From Protonemura montana (Eukaryota; Arthropoda; Insecta; Plecoptera; Nemouridae): a stretch of DNA of 64,000 nucleotides. Location: assembly GCA_947568835.1 (NCBI GenBank), contig OX387612.1:7688001-7752000 (forward strand), written 5' to 3'. The notes beneath the pieces were generated by a model that made no database searches, had not been told where the DNA came from, and saw nothing but the letters and a program-made list of their open reading frames with translations. Made by a program: the position numbers and the translations under genes. This document shows, piece by piece, positions 23,901 through 38,900 of this stretch (position 1 is the stretch's first letter; each line of letters opens with the position of its first letter).

Positions 23901-26900
23901 ATGCAAATTTTAACTTCGAGATTATTTTGGCAAAAACACAACAAATAAATTTAACGTTGGTCGTGGGCACTGGCTCGTCGGCCGGCCTGAGTACGGCACG
24001 CGCCCAAGTTTTTCCCTTCTGGCGGGTCCCACGAGTCATCGCTCGTGCCCGCCTTTTAGGGAGAAATCTCTGGGCCCGGGGGCGGTCGTCGCTCTGCCCT
24101 GCCGGTAATTACGCCACTGAACCGCTGGCCGTTGAGCCACCAAGGCGAGCTGTGTCTTCGTTTTTCTTTACTTCGTTTTTTAGCTATAAATACTAAAATT
24201 AAAGCCGCATAACCTAAAAAATGTTTTTGCTCTCAAAAAAAAAAAAATGGAAGCTCGGTGATTAGGCGTGCTCATTTGCTTATGTCACGCAACTGATCAA
24301 TGATGTTCAATATTACGCATTATTATGGGTGTCCTGCACTGCGAATTTACTCTTCGATCACTTGCGAATTTTCAACACCCCTTTTTAAAGGACGAATCAA
24401 CGTTTTCGAGAGGCGAGTGAAGTTGTACTAACTTTCATCCCTGCAACCTCTCTACCCAAACACAACTGATCATGTATATGATGGCCATCCATCTAATAGC
24501 TGAATCTACGCAGTGTTGCTTAACTTCTGTGATCTCATGAGAACATGGTGAAGAGTGCCAAAATAAAAAGCAGAAAAACAAGTCATTTTTAAGATAAGAT
24601 GTGGGGGAGGAGGCACTTAAAAGAAAGATTTTGCTTTATTATCTTAAATGTAATCAAGAAACTTTTTTCTCATTTCTTTGCCAGCTTGTTCTACGAGAAT
24701 AGCTTACAAGTGATTTCCACAGCTAATCGAAAAATGTTAAACGGGTTTTGTTAAAAGCTATCGTTTGTTAAACAAGGTCAAACCAAAAAAAAATAAATAA
24801 AAAAATAAACACACAGAAAAACTTTTGATTTCTTCCGGGCAACCCATCCATTATCTCGGCGGCCGAGTCAACGACCTTACCTCAAGTTCCGGGCAGCCGA
24901 TCGATGGTAGTACGCGCTGTCGGCACGCGTTTGTGAATGACTGGCTCTTGCCGCGTTGTCAATGAATGAAAGTGCTTTACGCGGGAATGCAGACCGCCCC
25001 GAGGGGTCAGTCGACCCTTGGCCGCCAAAAACGAAGGCGAGTTCTAAACTTGTTTTCTTTAACATTTATATGCTTGTACCTTAGATCAGTAGGATTCAAA
25101 TACGAGTAGAGAATGCTTGTTTCTTTATCTGGTACGTCCCATTGTGTTCGCTTGTCGGCAGGTAACCTTTTCAGTTGCTGTGTGAATCCTTGTTTCACCA
25201 ATCCACTAAAATTACCATTGGGTTTATAGAAGAATTAAGAGATCTAGCGCGTTGACTACCGCTTGGGTGACACTATTATAGGAACTGCATTTTTGTGCTT
25301 AAAAGCTTAAAAGGTCTTAGAAGTGACAAAATTTCCAAAGAAATGTGTTATCCCTAAATTTTGTTCCTTTTTATTTACTAGGGAATGAATTTTATATGAT
25401 TCTCACTCAAATTTGAAGCCAATTCAATAATTTTATCAAAAATCTCTTTAATTCCTTTGCTCCTTTGACTGATCACTAGAACTCTATACAAATTTCTAAG
25501 GCTCGTGGTTGATTTCAGTCACGATTTTGCGGTACAAACCCAATGTGGTTTTTAGTAGTAAACTAACTCAAAGTATCTCAACTGTTCTCACCTAGAGCCG
25601 GTACCAAGTTGACGTAGGTTCTTGGCAAATTCTTCTGCAGATAGTCGAGTGCCATCTGCAGCTTCTTCTTGTGCTGAGCTGCCGAAGCGCCAGTCTTGTT
25701 GTAACACTGGCCAGAACACAAGTCATTGGCTCCGAAGAAGAGAGTAACCATCTGAAAAACAAAAATTGTGTCAATAGTCACGTTAGATTTTCATGACAAC
25801 CTACACCCATTACTATAACACTGTGATGAACTGCCCGATGCCGGGCACGGGTTACTTGTTTTAGATTGCCATGACAACCCTTGTTTCACCCACCCATTAC
25901 TATTACATTGTGATGAACTGCCCAATGCCGGGCACGGGTTACTTGTTTTAGATTGCCATGACAACCCTTGTTTCACCCACCCATTACTATTACATTGTGA
26001 TGAACTACCCGATGCCGGGCACTGGTTACTTGTTTTAGATTGCCATGACAACCCTTGTTTCACCCACCCATTACTATTACATTGTGATGAACTGCCCGAT
26101 GCCGGACACGGGTTACTTGTACTAGATTTCCGCGAAAACCACCAAAATATGCCGCCAAGCGGCTTCAAACGGCCGTCTTTTCGAGTGTTCAGAAATTTGC
26201 TTTAATTATTTCCCACAGACTACTTGCATTTGACACTGGATTACTCCCAATTAATTATAATTAATGCTAACCTCAACGATCGATAAACATGCATCGATAT
26301 TTTGAGTCGTCATTATTTAATTGTAGAAATTTGTTAAAAAAGGACGACCGCAAGCGCCATCTGGTGGCATCTACCGTTACCACGTGTTGCAGTCTCGTTT
26401 GCTCAGCAGAAAGCGTAACATTGCCGCTGAGCCTCTGCCCATACCCTCTGCCTATAAACTCAATGATACTCTAGTATTACTATTTCATTAAACTAAACAA
26501 AAGCGTTTTTTTTTCGCGGGTCGTCAAATTGGACTCCACTCGCTTCTCTCGCCTTGCCAATCCAACGATAGCTTGGCTTGGGTACAATGACTTTGGTGGT
26601 AGTTCTACGTGACTCAAAACTTTGCCCCATCCATTCTGATCTAGATGCAAGAGAAGACGCTTTGGGAATGAGAATGGGTTGCCATGTCCAAGAATGCGGA
26701 GCATTGGCTGCCTCGGAAATCCCGTGATCAGTAAATTCTAATCAGAACTTTTAAATGAGATTAGAAGACCGAAATTACCCCAATTTTAGTAGCAAATCGA
26801 GTTAACTTTCATGTCATATAATAGGCAAGGAGGGGTCTAAAAGTCTCAGGGGCTAGTTGTCTCAGTGTTCAAATCTCGACTCCAAATGGTACCAGAAGCA

Positions 26901-29900
26901 AAATACTGATTCGGGTTACTTCGACGTCTAAAGATCTTACTATTCTGAAACTTTTCATATAAAAATATATATAAAAAATATATATTATAGAAATATATTT
27001 AAAAAAAAAAAATTAGTCCTGTATGATGGTTTTTAGACTCATGTCTACTTGATTTATCCTTAGCACTAGTTTTAACAAAACCCGTTTCAAATAGTTTTTG
27101 TTATAATTTAGTCCTGAAGTTCTGAAAAATATTACATCAAAGTTGTGAATTTCTCACTCAAAGATCAAATTCAAATGTTTTCTCTCATAAGACTGACACA
27201 GCCTCTTAGATCTCTTTGCCCCAAAATCGGCCTTATCTCTTTGATATCAAAATGTTTAATATAATTTTGAGGGCTGATTTTTCAGTCGCTCGAAAAATCA
27301 ACGAACAAAAAACAGAGAATAACTTCTGATCGACTGTCATGTCAAGCAAATAAAAAATTGACGAACTGTAAGATTATTAATTAACTATTTAAAAAATTGG
27401 GATTTAATTTCATTCGAATCTACCGTTTTTTTTGTGACTACCAAAATCACATAACGTTGTAGTTAAATTTTTTAGAAGAAAACCATGCGTGTGTTACAGA
27501 TATTTTTTTCTTAATTGTGACACTTACAAAACCTTGCTATTACTTATATGATCTCGGCCACTGGCACCGGATGGGCGTCTCATAATCGCTTTTAAATTGC
27601 CCAAATATTCTTGATAAACGTTTCACAGTTTCGATACTTCAGGCGGAAATTTCTTTTCGCAAACGCTACATTTTATAATTTACAAAAATAATTTTTCCAA
27701 ACAAAATAAACGGCGCATACTCCGAACAAATACTTTTACCTTAAGCCCAATTTCATTGCAGAATTATTGAACGAGCGTAGCGAGCGAAGCGAGACTGAAT
27801 TTGACTACCCGATGACCGTTCCAAAATCGTTTTAATTATCAAAATGAAAAAAATATATACCTATATGCAGATAACTTTTTATACTTTTTTGAATGGTCTA
27901 AACCTTAGAGAAAAAAAATTTAGAACTAAAATCCTAGTCATAGCATAGGATCCATCCAGCTGTTAAAAGTTGAAGTCGATCCATTGTTGGCAACAGGTAG
28001 GATCAATAAATCATAGGTGTCCTTATGATGATATCACTATTCTTATAGAGTATATGAAACACGCTTTCAAACAATTTTGACAATTGATAAAAACTACCGA
28101 TAAAAACACTTGAAATAGCTTTTGGGAGAACTTAAAATCAAAGACTTTCAAGATGGCGGCGATGACTTCTACGGCAACCAGGTTATTTGAAGACCGTGCG
28201 TAAATCACATGTCTATTTTGTGATGGTTTTTAGACTCATGTCTACTTTATCTAAACTTAGCACTAGTTTTAAGAAAAAATATTTGAAATGGGTTTTGAAT
28301 GCTAAGTAAAGGACAACTAAATTTCCCGACGTTTCGTAACATATACTAGTTACTTATTCAAGGGTTAGAGCAGTCCTGACAATTTTCCGATAACAAAAGA
28401 ACCACATAAAATTATAACAATTACCTAGTTCAAGCTTCCTAAATGCATCTAAATAAAATAATCAGGGCCAATAACTTAATGTATTATGTATTTTCTGAAA
28501 TAAGACCTCGAACACATTGGCGTTTTTTAACTAACTAATTATGTGTATGGAAAAACATGTCTCTAACTGGCAAGACAAAAAAAACAGAGACGGAAACCGT
28601 AAACGAAGCACAAGAAATAAACCTCATAAACCTCAAACGAGCTAATTATCTACAACAATGAAATCCCCATCTACTTTTGATAACATTCAGTTCACGAGGC
28701 TTTTGTTTTCAAACAAAGCCCGTCTGGGCATAGCCGAGCTTTGATCCACTCAAAATGCACGAAACATCAAATAATTTTACACGATAACACATATCCCTTG
28801 ACGCTGTTTAACGACGCATACTTAACGGACGCATGCCTCCGTCAATTTTCGAAGCATGTCACGTTTGCGGCTGCGCTGACTGTGCTCGTGTCAAAAGAAA
28901 GTGAATCCTAAAGTATCTAACTAGCGGTGAATAAATTTCAATAGCGAACGATTGTTTTATGGCTACACGGAGCTATCAGAGAGATAATTTAAATCACGAC
29001 TTCCAATTTGTAGTTAGTAAATCATGTGTGATTTGGGATAAAAAAATTGTAGCTATGCCTTTTGTTGGGTTTCCGGGTGGGTTGATTTTTGGTAGGCGTA
29101 CAGTGGCTTACGCTGATCAATGAATAAAACGTAGGTGCTCATTGCTGAAACACTTTTTGTCTTCGACAGATGCCTGATTTTGATAATGTGTTTGTCATTG
29201 ATTTCAAGTGGAACGATCTCGCGACAGATTGCGATAAATTGCACGATTCATTGTTACGAAATCGATTTCCTTAACGTGGTAATTTGAATAATAGATTATG
29301 GTTGATCATTGTCGTCTTTCGAAATCTGGCAATGTGATTGAATAGTGTTATCAAAGAAAGAACGTCTCAGATTTGCTTGTCGGCTTGGATTTTATTTTCG
29401 ATTGTTCTTTCCACTTATATGGTAGTACTAATTAGGGCTCTTTGAGCGCAATTTGTGTTACTGAATATGAAAAATCTTGTCATAAAGACGTTAGCTAAAG
29501 TATTAAAAGTGGCTGTATCGCCTCCATCTTCTTTTTCTGGCAGTCCAGGGAAAAAATCATATTTTTTTTCTATAATTTGTGTTAGTAAAAACTGTTTCAG
29601 CAACAACAAAAAATCTCTTTTGGTGCACATTTTCAAGAGAGTTCATTCTAAAAAAAATATATATATATATATAAATAAAAGTTGGATGCAACTAATAATG
29701 GAAGCTTTTCAAAATGGTTGGCTTGAGCATTTTTTTTTATATGTGTAGTTTGGCAGTGTTAACAGATTGAACAAATTTGACATCCACAGCTGATATAAAA
29801 ACTCTTTTTTTTTTCTGAAAAACACCTGAAAAACCCCTTGCACAGGCTCTTTTACAACGCGTATAACTAAAAGACAAAATAATTTTTTAATTTTGAAAAG

Positions 29901-32900
29901 CGTCAATCTGCGATCGGACAAGTGGTTTGACCGATTAGTGTTAACAAGAGGATGCAGAGATACTTCTTGGCAGTTTGGTCGAATATTAACATCTTCGCTA
30001 TAAAGCGTGAGAAAGTTTATGAGATACCTGCAAATTTTATGATGTGTTTTCCGGTATTGCTCGTGTTGGGACGAGGTTTGTGACCCTAGAAAGGGTCTCA
30101 CGTGAGTCCTGTTGTGAGGGTCACGTGAGACCCTTTCTAGGGCCGCAAACCTTGTCCCAACACGAGCGATACCGGAAAAACACATCATAAAATCAAACCA
30201 TGGCTCTGAAAACATCCACTCGACCATTACTGCAAATGTTTCAATATTTTGCTGAAAAACGCATTGGGTCTAGTTTAAGAGCACGAAGAGGTAATTTCAA
30301 ATTGTTATCAAAAACGGAGCATACAATTGTCCAATGAGCCAGCGTAAAATAAAGTAAAGAGATTTTTTTTTGTAGTTTTTAGACTCATATCTACTGTCAA
30401 TCTCAGCGGTGGTTTTGACAAAAAATATTTAAAATTGGTTTTGAATCCTTAGTGAAGAACATAATTTGAAGGGAAAAATCGTTTTTCTTCACTCGGCATT
30501 TAAAAATCTAGTTTAAATAGTGTTTATCAGATTTTTTTTAATTTAGAGTTTATGCAAATTCTTGATTTTGTAGAGCGGTTTTCAAGCGACATCGAGACAT
30601 GACTCAGCAAAACAGAGCAAGTACACCTCTCGACAGCATGGATATGTGGAGGAATCCTGTTGTTCGCGTTGTACCGTCCTTCGGAAGGGACGTTAAGCCG
30701 GTGGTCCTCTTGGTGCTCTTCGACAGGAGTAGGCTTCGTGCCGACACCGTGCTTTCCCTTATCCCTTCTAGGCTAGCTTAGATTCATCATCATCCTTATC
30801 ATCATCCACTCATTCACCGACGCTATTAGACCAGTGTCACATGGCCAGTTGTAAAAACATTACGTCGTTAAACCCCAATAATCAAAGTATTTAATTTAGA
30901 ATCGAAAAAGACGACTGCTTTTTTTTTTCTATTTTATCATTTTCTTTGCTGTTTAAACTTTGAATGGTTTCATCGTTAAAAAATATAGATGTGACAGTTA
31001 ACGGTAAAAAAAAAAGTTTTCCACACATTTTGAAATAGAGAAACCAGCTTTAAAGTGAACATCTTAAGAAACAAGTTACGATAATAACTTCCAGGGCTCG
31101 TCCGCGTTGACACGAACTCACTAATGAGTGCTGCTAAGATGGCTTTATTCTGCATGACCCACGATGACTTTCTCGGGCACGTCCCATGCCCTAAGACAAT
31201 GCCAACGTGCCAAAGACAATTCCAAGGGGCATTGCCTGCTGCTTTCGATCGTCAAGTGTCAATACGGCTGAATATTAAATCGACGCCGAGGCTCTTTCTT
31301 GAAGTGTTTGGCTACTTTCTTCTCGTCACATAATGTTAAACGTTATTGGAAAATACGAGCTGGAAATAGTAGATCGTTTCTATGTCTAGCTTTTGAGGTG
31401 TTCTTAATTTGATGAACCTAACAGCTTTCTGCTAAAATTCAAAAATAAGTAATTATTTTTGTATTATTATGAACGCTAATAACCACTCAAAAGTTGGTGC
31501 CCAAATGGGGACTCGAACCCGATATCCGCCTGTCGCGGGTGTTACCCTATCAAATTGAGCTAATTGGACAAGGTTTTTAGTTTGATAAGAATGATGGATC
31601 TTCAAGGCGTCGCGTTACGGAGATCGAGGCACTCGTTTGGTACCAATTTTTGGGATTTTTTAGTGTTCCTAATAATAAAATATACTCTGCCCATTATAAT
31701 AGTTTGCAATTAAAATCTAATTTCATAGCAGTTAATTTAGTTGCAGGTGTTTTAAATGGCCAAACACTTTTAAAAAACAATGTCAACCTAATTTTAAAAA
31801 TTGCATAAAAGGTTTGAACTATAATTTTAGCTGTATGCCACGTCTCCTTTCCCTTTTTTAATTATATATATCAGGTCTTAATTCTTATCAACAGTTGTGC
31901 AACTGTGATCTCATCGCGTCTGTTAAAGGTAGAACGGGAATACCAGATGCCTCGAACTTCAATTACTCGAACCGGTGTTTCCAAGACGACTAATCGTTCG
32001 GTCGTCACCCATCCAATACCTGACCCAGCCCTGTGTTGCTTAACTTCAGTAATCTCACGAGGACCGGAGTTTCCAACAAACCAAACTGTTCGGTGATCAC
32101 CCATCCAATACCTGACCCAGCCCTGTGTTGCTTAACTTTAGTGATCTCACGAGGACCGGAGTTTCCAACAAGCCAAACTGTTCGGTGATCACCCATCCAA
32201 TACCTGACCCAGCAATGTGCAGTGAGAAAAGGTTTTTTGACAAAACTAGTGCTAAAACTAGGTAACGTAGACATGAGTCGTAAAACAAAACAACAAAAAA
32301 ACTTTTTAAATATTTTTGATGTTTGTACTAACTGGCAGCAGACATTGCAGACTTGCAAACATAACAGCTGCAGTTGTTTGGTTTGCAGCCAGGTGGCGAG
32401 CTGTCACCAGGAACATCCACATTTTAAATTTTTATGGTTGTAGATTTTTACTTATTTCTTATGAGTTGGTCGAAATTGCGTAAAAAGGAACTGTCCCTAC
32501 CGACTCAATTGCAGGAGGCATTCGAATATAATCAACTTTGATACTGCGTTCGTCCGTTGAAAATGGTGCCATTTATATTAGCTGAGAATATTTTCCTCAC
32601 AGGTTGGCAACAAAAAGCAGAACTTTAAAGTTGAGTCAAAATTTACCTTCTTATCCTATCGAGACCATATAGAGAAAGAAATATCTCATAGTGCTATCTC
32701 AAAACTCATCGAGATTAGTTTTTACTCGGCAGTTGGATTCGGTTTTAGCAGTTGGATTTGGTTTCGGCAGTTGGTTTGGGCAGTTGGCAACTACCCATCC
32801 ATCTAGCTGATTCCATTCGATTAAAAACAAGTTTGTACCTTCCAATCTTCCTTCACGTTGATACCGGGATGTTTCCTGATCTTCCTGACCAGCAGTTTAG

Positions 32901-35900
32901 CCTGTGTGTACGCGTCTGCGTCGGCAGAAACGGGAAACGCGACGTTCAGTCCAGAGTTGCGCTCGAAAAACTGGCCTGTACCCACAGAGTAGCCAACTAA
33001 GTCAGGGTTGAACTCTTTAAGAATGTTGGGCAGGGTGAGGTATTGCCTCCAAGTTTTATCACCTCCTGGAAAAAAAAAACATTATTTATTAATAAACATC
33101 TGACCGGGGTTATAGCAAAAATATTTAAATCCTATTAGCAGTCATCTTGTATCTGTTGGAAAGTTGTTGTAGTGTAGTCAAGATCTTCAATAATCTGGCC
33201 TAATATGGTGGAAAAAACTTGGTTTAAGGCCATGTAGACAATTTATTACCGTTGAGTGTGCAGGTTATAGGTAGAGACAGAACGTTAATGTTAAACCGTT
33301 GAGTGTGCAGGTTATAGGTAGAGACAGAACGTTAATGTTAAACCGTTGAGTGAGCAGGTTATAGGTAGAGGCACAACGTTAATGTTAAACCGTTGAGTGT
33401 GCAGGTTATAGGTAGAGGCAGAACGTTAGTGTTGAACCGTTGAGTGTGCAGGTTCTAGGTAGAGGCACAGCGTTAATGTTAAACCGTTGAGTGTGCAGGT
33501 TCTAGGTAGAGACAGAACGTTAATGTTAAACCGTTGAGTGTGCAGGTTCTAGGTAGAGACAGAACGTTAATGTTAAACCGTTGAGTGTGCAGGTTCTAGG
33601 TAGAGGCAGCACGTTACTGTTAAACCGTTAAGTGTGCAGGTTCTAGTTAGAGGCAGAACGTTAGTGTTACAGTTTCTGCGTGAAAGATGGCCGCCAAATT
33701 ACTTTACCGACAAAAATGCAGAGTACCGGAACATCACGTTAAGTGGAGCCATTGTCGTATGAAATTTAATTTCGATATTTCTCGTAGGTTACTCGCTTTA
33801 GAATATCGTTACGTGTATATCAATCGTTGAGGTAAACATTGGTGGAGATCTTTTGAGCATGGAAAGTCTCAAAAGCGAGTAAGTCTACGAGAAATACCGA
33901 AATCAAATTTCATACGACAGTGGCTCCACTTAACGGCGAGTTCCGGTACTCTGCATTTTTGTCGGCAAAATATTCATTTGGCGGCCATCTTTCACGCAGA
34001 CAGTTTAACATTAACGTTCTGCCTCTACCTAGAACCTGCACACTCAACGGTTTAACATTAACGTGCTGCCTCTACCTAGAACCTGCACACTCAATGTTAC
34101 TACCATAGCGTTAAAGTTAAAATATCTTCGCGAAAAACGGCCACAAATTGACTGATTTACTGCGACAAAAATGGATGATTCTACTAGGTGGCGTCTTTCA
34201 TTTCGTTATATCTCGCCGATAACTCGCATTTGAGACTGGTTCACGCTTGATTTATCTTTAAAAATGCTAAGTTTAAAGATTGATTAGCATGTATCGATAG
34301 TTTGAGTCGTTTTTTTCTTTTAAGCGACGGCCGCAAGCACCATCGGGTGGCACCTACCGTTACCACGTGTTGCATTTACAAGTATATAAGAAAAGCCTCT
34401 AGGGGATATTTTGAATTTAGATCAACTTTGCCTAAAGGTACAAGAGAGTGGTTGGTACGCATGACAGTTATAGCTCTGACTGGTACGCCTTTTAAACTTT
34501 GCGAAAGGAGACTTAAATATTTAACCTGCCGTGCCATTTCCATTTCACTGTCTGTGTTTTTTTTTTTGTAAAGATAATTTCTTACACCAAGTACCTTTAG
34601 TCCTACCGATGCTATCTCTTTTATTGCAAATCACCATTAACGAAATGTGGTTACCGATATACCATTTTGTACGCGGCAAAGAAATATTCATACGCCTTGC
34701 AGACATATAGAATTACTCGGAATACCCAGTAAGGCAAGATAATTGATAGACTATCTAGACAGAGGTCATTTTTTTACAATAATGTTGCAATTTTCTGGCA
34801 GATTATGTTTTCGAACTCGGTCCTACTTAGCCTAGCGCACGTTGCGTGAGTAGTTGACAGAATTGGCTCACGCAGTACTTTAAAATTAATTAATAATTTT
34901 AATGTTACATAAAGAGAGTTACAAATTGTGCTTGCAAGAAGTTTTTTTTTAACGCCATACGGTTTCTAGCGAAGATTATTGACAAAGAATATATGACATT
35001 GTTGCAATTTTGTGAACAGTTCTAGTTTTTTGGTAGAAACAACTATTTTAAATTCTAGATATACTTTTCAAAGGACGTGAGAATAGTTTGTTACGACCGA
35101 ATGAACAATAAAAACACATTATAGAAGACAATTGACTTTATATGTGACAACAGAGGGTCAGTGTTAATGTTAAACTTTCTGCTGAGCAAACGAGCCGGAA
35201 ACATTTGGTAACGGAAGGTGCCACACGAAGGCGCTTGCGATCGTCCTTTGTAACAAACCTCTACAACTAAATAACTGCGGTTCATAATATCGATACATGT
35301 TTATCAATCGTCGAGGTTAGCATTAATGAAGATAAAATTGAGCGAAAACCGGTCTCAAATGCGAGTGATCTGTGAGAAATAACACAATTACATGTTCTAA
35401 CATTCAAAGTGACGGTAGCTCCATCTAGTAGTATCCTCCATTTTTGTCTAGGTACATTTGTCATTTAGTGGCCATTGCAGTAGACAGCTATGGTAGTGCT
35501 ATTTAATTGTAGTTAAGTATATTGCCTAAAAAGTAAGCGCACCTGAACTTTTGAACCATTGGTATTGTATTTCATTTTTAAAGCATGGAATTTGTGATTT
35601 TTAAACTATTTCCTTCTCAATTTTCACACTAATTGATTAACTTTTTACCTTAATAAATGTCTCAAATTGGTTCCCTTGTTTTAATCGCATATACAGTTGG
35701 ATACATTCCCGCCATGATGTGATGCCGTTATTTTTCAAATAGTTTTCGAATCTTTTGCACACCAACGGTTTTTCCCGCCTTCACCACGCGAGGTATACAT
35801 TTCAAACGATTGCAGTAGCCACGACCTCTGCTATGTCTTGACACAGTTAATTCGGTTACATCCACGCAGAGACGCATCACGTGGGTGGTTACATAACCTC

Positions 35901-38900
35901 TCTGGCTTTGCAAGAAAGTCATCGCTTTCAGAGAAGAGCCAGAATTTGCATGAAACTTGTTGCTCGTGTGTGTCGTTACGAATAAATTTCGCGAAGATAC
36001 ATTGACGGTAAAAAGCGTCGTTTTATAACCAACGGAAATTCTACATCCGGGGTGAAAAAACAGCGATATTTATTGAAAGCTACGAGAGGTAATCAACACG
36101 CGTTTAATTATTATCCCATCCCCATCGTAATGGCCATGAAATTACTTGATTTCTTGAACAAGTCCGGCAAGTTCAGACTTGATCAAATTACAATACAATA
36201 CAATAAATTGGTATGAATGCTATAAATACCAAAAGTAAGTATGTATCAGATAATTATTATAAAAGTACAACAATGCTTACTTCACTCTTCTAGAGTACTT
36301 GGTTTAAGTACTATTTACAACTTTAGTTCACAACTCAGGTCAAGATTGTAATATAATCTGTATGATCACATTTTGTGCTAATTGACCTGAACAAAAAATA
36401 GTGGTCTACACTCATGTGAAAGAAAGTGTCTGATCGCAGGTTTGCCAATTTTCAGATTAATTGACTTGTCGGACAATTTGAACATTTAAAAAATCAGGTA
36501 TGCTGTGGATTACACAAGAAGCGGTGATTAAAAATTTAAAATAATTTCCAAAATCGTTCCAATCAAAATTGAGCAAACTTGACGCGTACGTTGCAAATTT
36601 TGTGCTTTTTCGAATGGTGGAAACCACATGTTGCTAACCACATTTTTTTTTTAAGGCGTTCTTAAAAGATTATTATTGAAACGGCGATAAATTAGTGATT
36701 CTCGGGGCGATTAACTCGATTTACCAGTTGAGAGAAGGTCAACACGAAATAAGCAATTACATAAATTGAAAAATGTGATAGCTGCAAAACTGACGAAATT
36801 TAAATCCATATTTGTAATTTATAAAAAAAAAACCCGCTTCGTAACTTTGACTTGGCTTCGACTTTGTTTATCCGGGCGGAATTTTAGATTGAGGAAAGTT
36901 GACATCTTTCCTCAATTATATCCGGGGAAGGGAGAAGAGTTTTGTCAACTATTATGGCTTTTGAAAAATCTTCTTCATTGAATGATGGTTGCTAGAAAGC
37001 AAAAACTCGGAGGAAACCCAAAAAAAAAAAATTGTTTTGCTTAAGTATATTTTTTTTACTTTCTACCAACCAAACGGTTGAACTGATACTTTATTATTAT
37101 TATTTTTTTTATTATAAACAAGATTGACTCAAGTTTTTACCAAAATTTTCAGGAAATACATTCTGACACAACGCCAATTGATATTCGCAGATAATTGAAA
37201 TCGTGTGGGACGAAGACATCCCAATTTTAAGACTGAAAACCCGAAAGTAAAACCTTTGAAATCAATTATAGAATGGCTACTTAGCGTTCAAAAACTTTAA
37301 TTCGATATCGACTAGAAGCTGCTTTCAAAATAAAATCCAATCGTACAATTAAATTTACAATATTAGCATACATTACTAGTTTTTAATACCTTCTAATTTA
37401 TATAAAACAGTTAAATGGTAAAAAGCTTATCAAAATTGAGATAAGGGGATTAGCAACTTTCAAGACTCTCAACATAATCTGATCTAAACACAAATAAAAC
37501 ACAAAATGGCGGCCATGTTTTACACTAAATTACACAGAAACACCAAAAGAGTATTTTTGAAAAAAAAACACACAATTTTGTTTCTCTAAACATGTCTTTA
37601 AGGAACAAACAGTAAATTAAATCCAGAACGTTTCATTTACAGAACATAACGTAAATGTTACCGAATTTCTTTCTCTGTCCAAAGGTTCAATTTTTGCAAA
37701 CTCATTGAGCTTTAATCTCGACAAATGAGGTACTAATAATACATTAATTATTATCAAGTGCGTGCTGACATAATTACTTTCTTTGTGAAATCAACGCACA
37801 TTCAAATATCTGAATCTAAACAGTCCATTAAATGTGCACTATTTCAAAACATGTAAAAACACAGAATAGGACCTACACCTCAAGGCAATACATTTTTTGC
37901 TGATGACAGACGAACGCATTATTTTTTACAATGAATCACAGTCTAATTATCGTTTCTCTAAGGCATTTGGAACCAAAAAAAAACCTACGGCTCTTTTGAA
38001 GTTATTTTTTTATAAACTCAAAATTCCTAGCAATTTGTTAAACCATGGTATTTGTAGTAACGCTTGTTAAACCTTTCTGCCGAGCAAACGAGGCCGGCAA
38101 CACGTGTTAACGGTGGTAACCACAGGATGGCGCTTGCTGCCATCCGCAATTACATAATCACCTCTAAAATTATCGATTCGTGTTCACTAATTGCTGAGGT
38201 TTGCTTAATAAAGATTAATTGAGTGTTGTCCAGTATCATATAAGAGATATCTACGAGAAATAATAACTCGCGAATTGCCGGTATACCCCTTTTTGGGCGA
38301 TAATTTTGTTTTTTTCAATGAAGTAACTATCGGCCGGTATTTTTTGCGATAGCAGTTAACGATTTGCGCTGAGACTCTGACTTTGAACTTCACACACATT
38401 GGTACAACAATGTGCAGAAGCATGTGCCATTTTTTATGTGAAAGTAAACTGCAGGTCTAATTCTATTGGAGTAACGTTATTTCTAAAGTCCTTGGTGCTG
38501 TTGGGCAGGAGCAGCCAACACAGTGTGTCAAAGGGACAAGGCTAAGCGGTGGCCAGTCCTTGGTGCTGTTGGACAGGAGCAGCCAACACAGTGTGTCAAA
38601 GGGACAAGGCTAAGCGGTGGCCGGTCCTTGGTGCTGTTGGACAGGAGCAGCCAACACAGTGTGTCAAAGTGACAAGGCTAAGCGGTGGCCGGTCCTTGGT
38701 GTTGTTGGACAGGAGCAGCCAACACAGTGTGTCAAAGAGACAAGGCTAAGCGGTGGCCGGTCCTTGGTGCTGTTGGACAGGAGCAGCTAACACAGTGTGT
38801 CAAAGGGACAAGGCTAAGCAGTGGCTGGTCCTTGGTGCTGTTGGACAGGAGCAGCCAACACAGTGTGTCAAAGGGACAAGACTAAGCGGTGGTCGGTCCT

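Larger units (their letters stand above)
26430..30033. other. Gene A intron 2 sequence, largely unassigned
   Basis: AT-rich apart from the two repeat fragments near 27.1 and 28.3 kb. No coding sequence recognised. Confidence 0.5.

Noticed and set aside
31930..32218. 5S rRNA gene cluster
   Set aside because: Only the 3' part of 5S is present, strongly diverged and continuous with SINE sequence.
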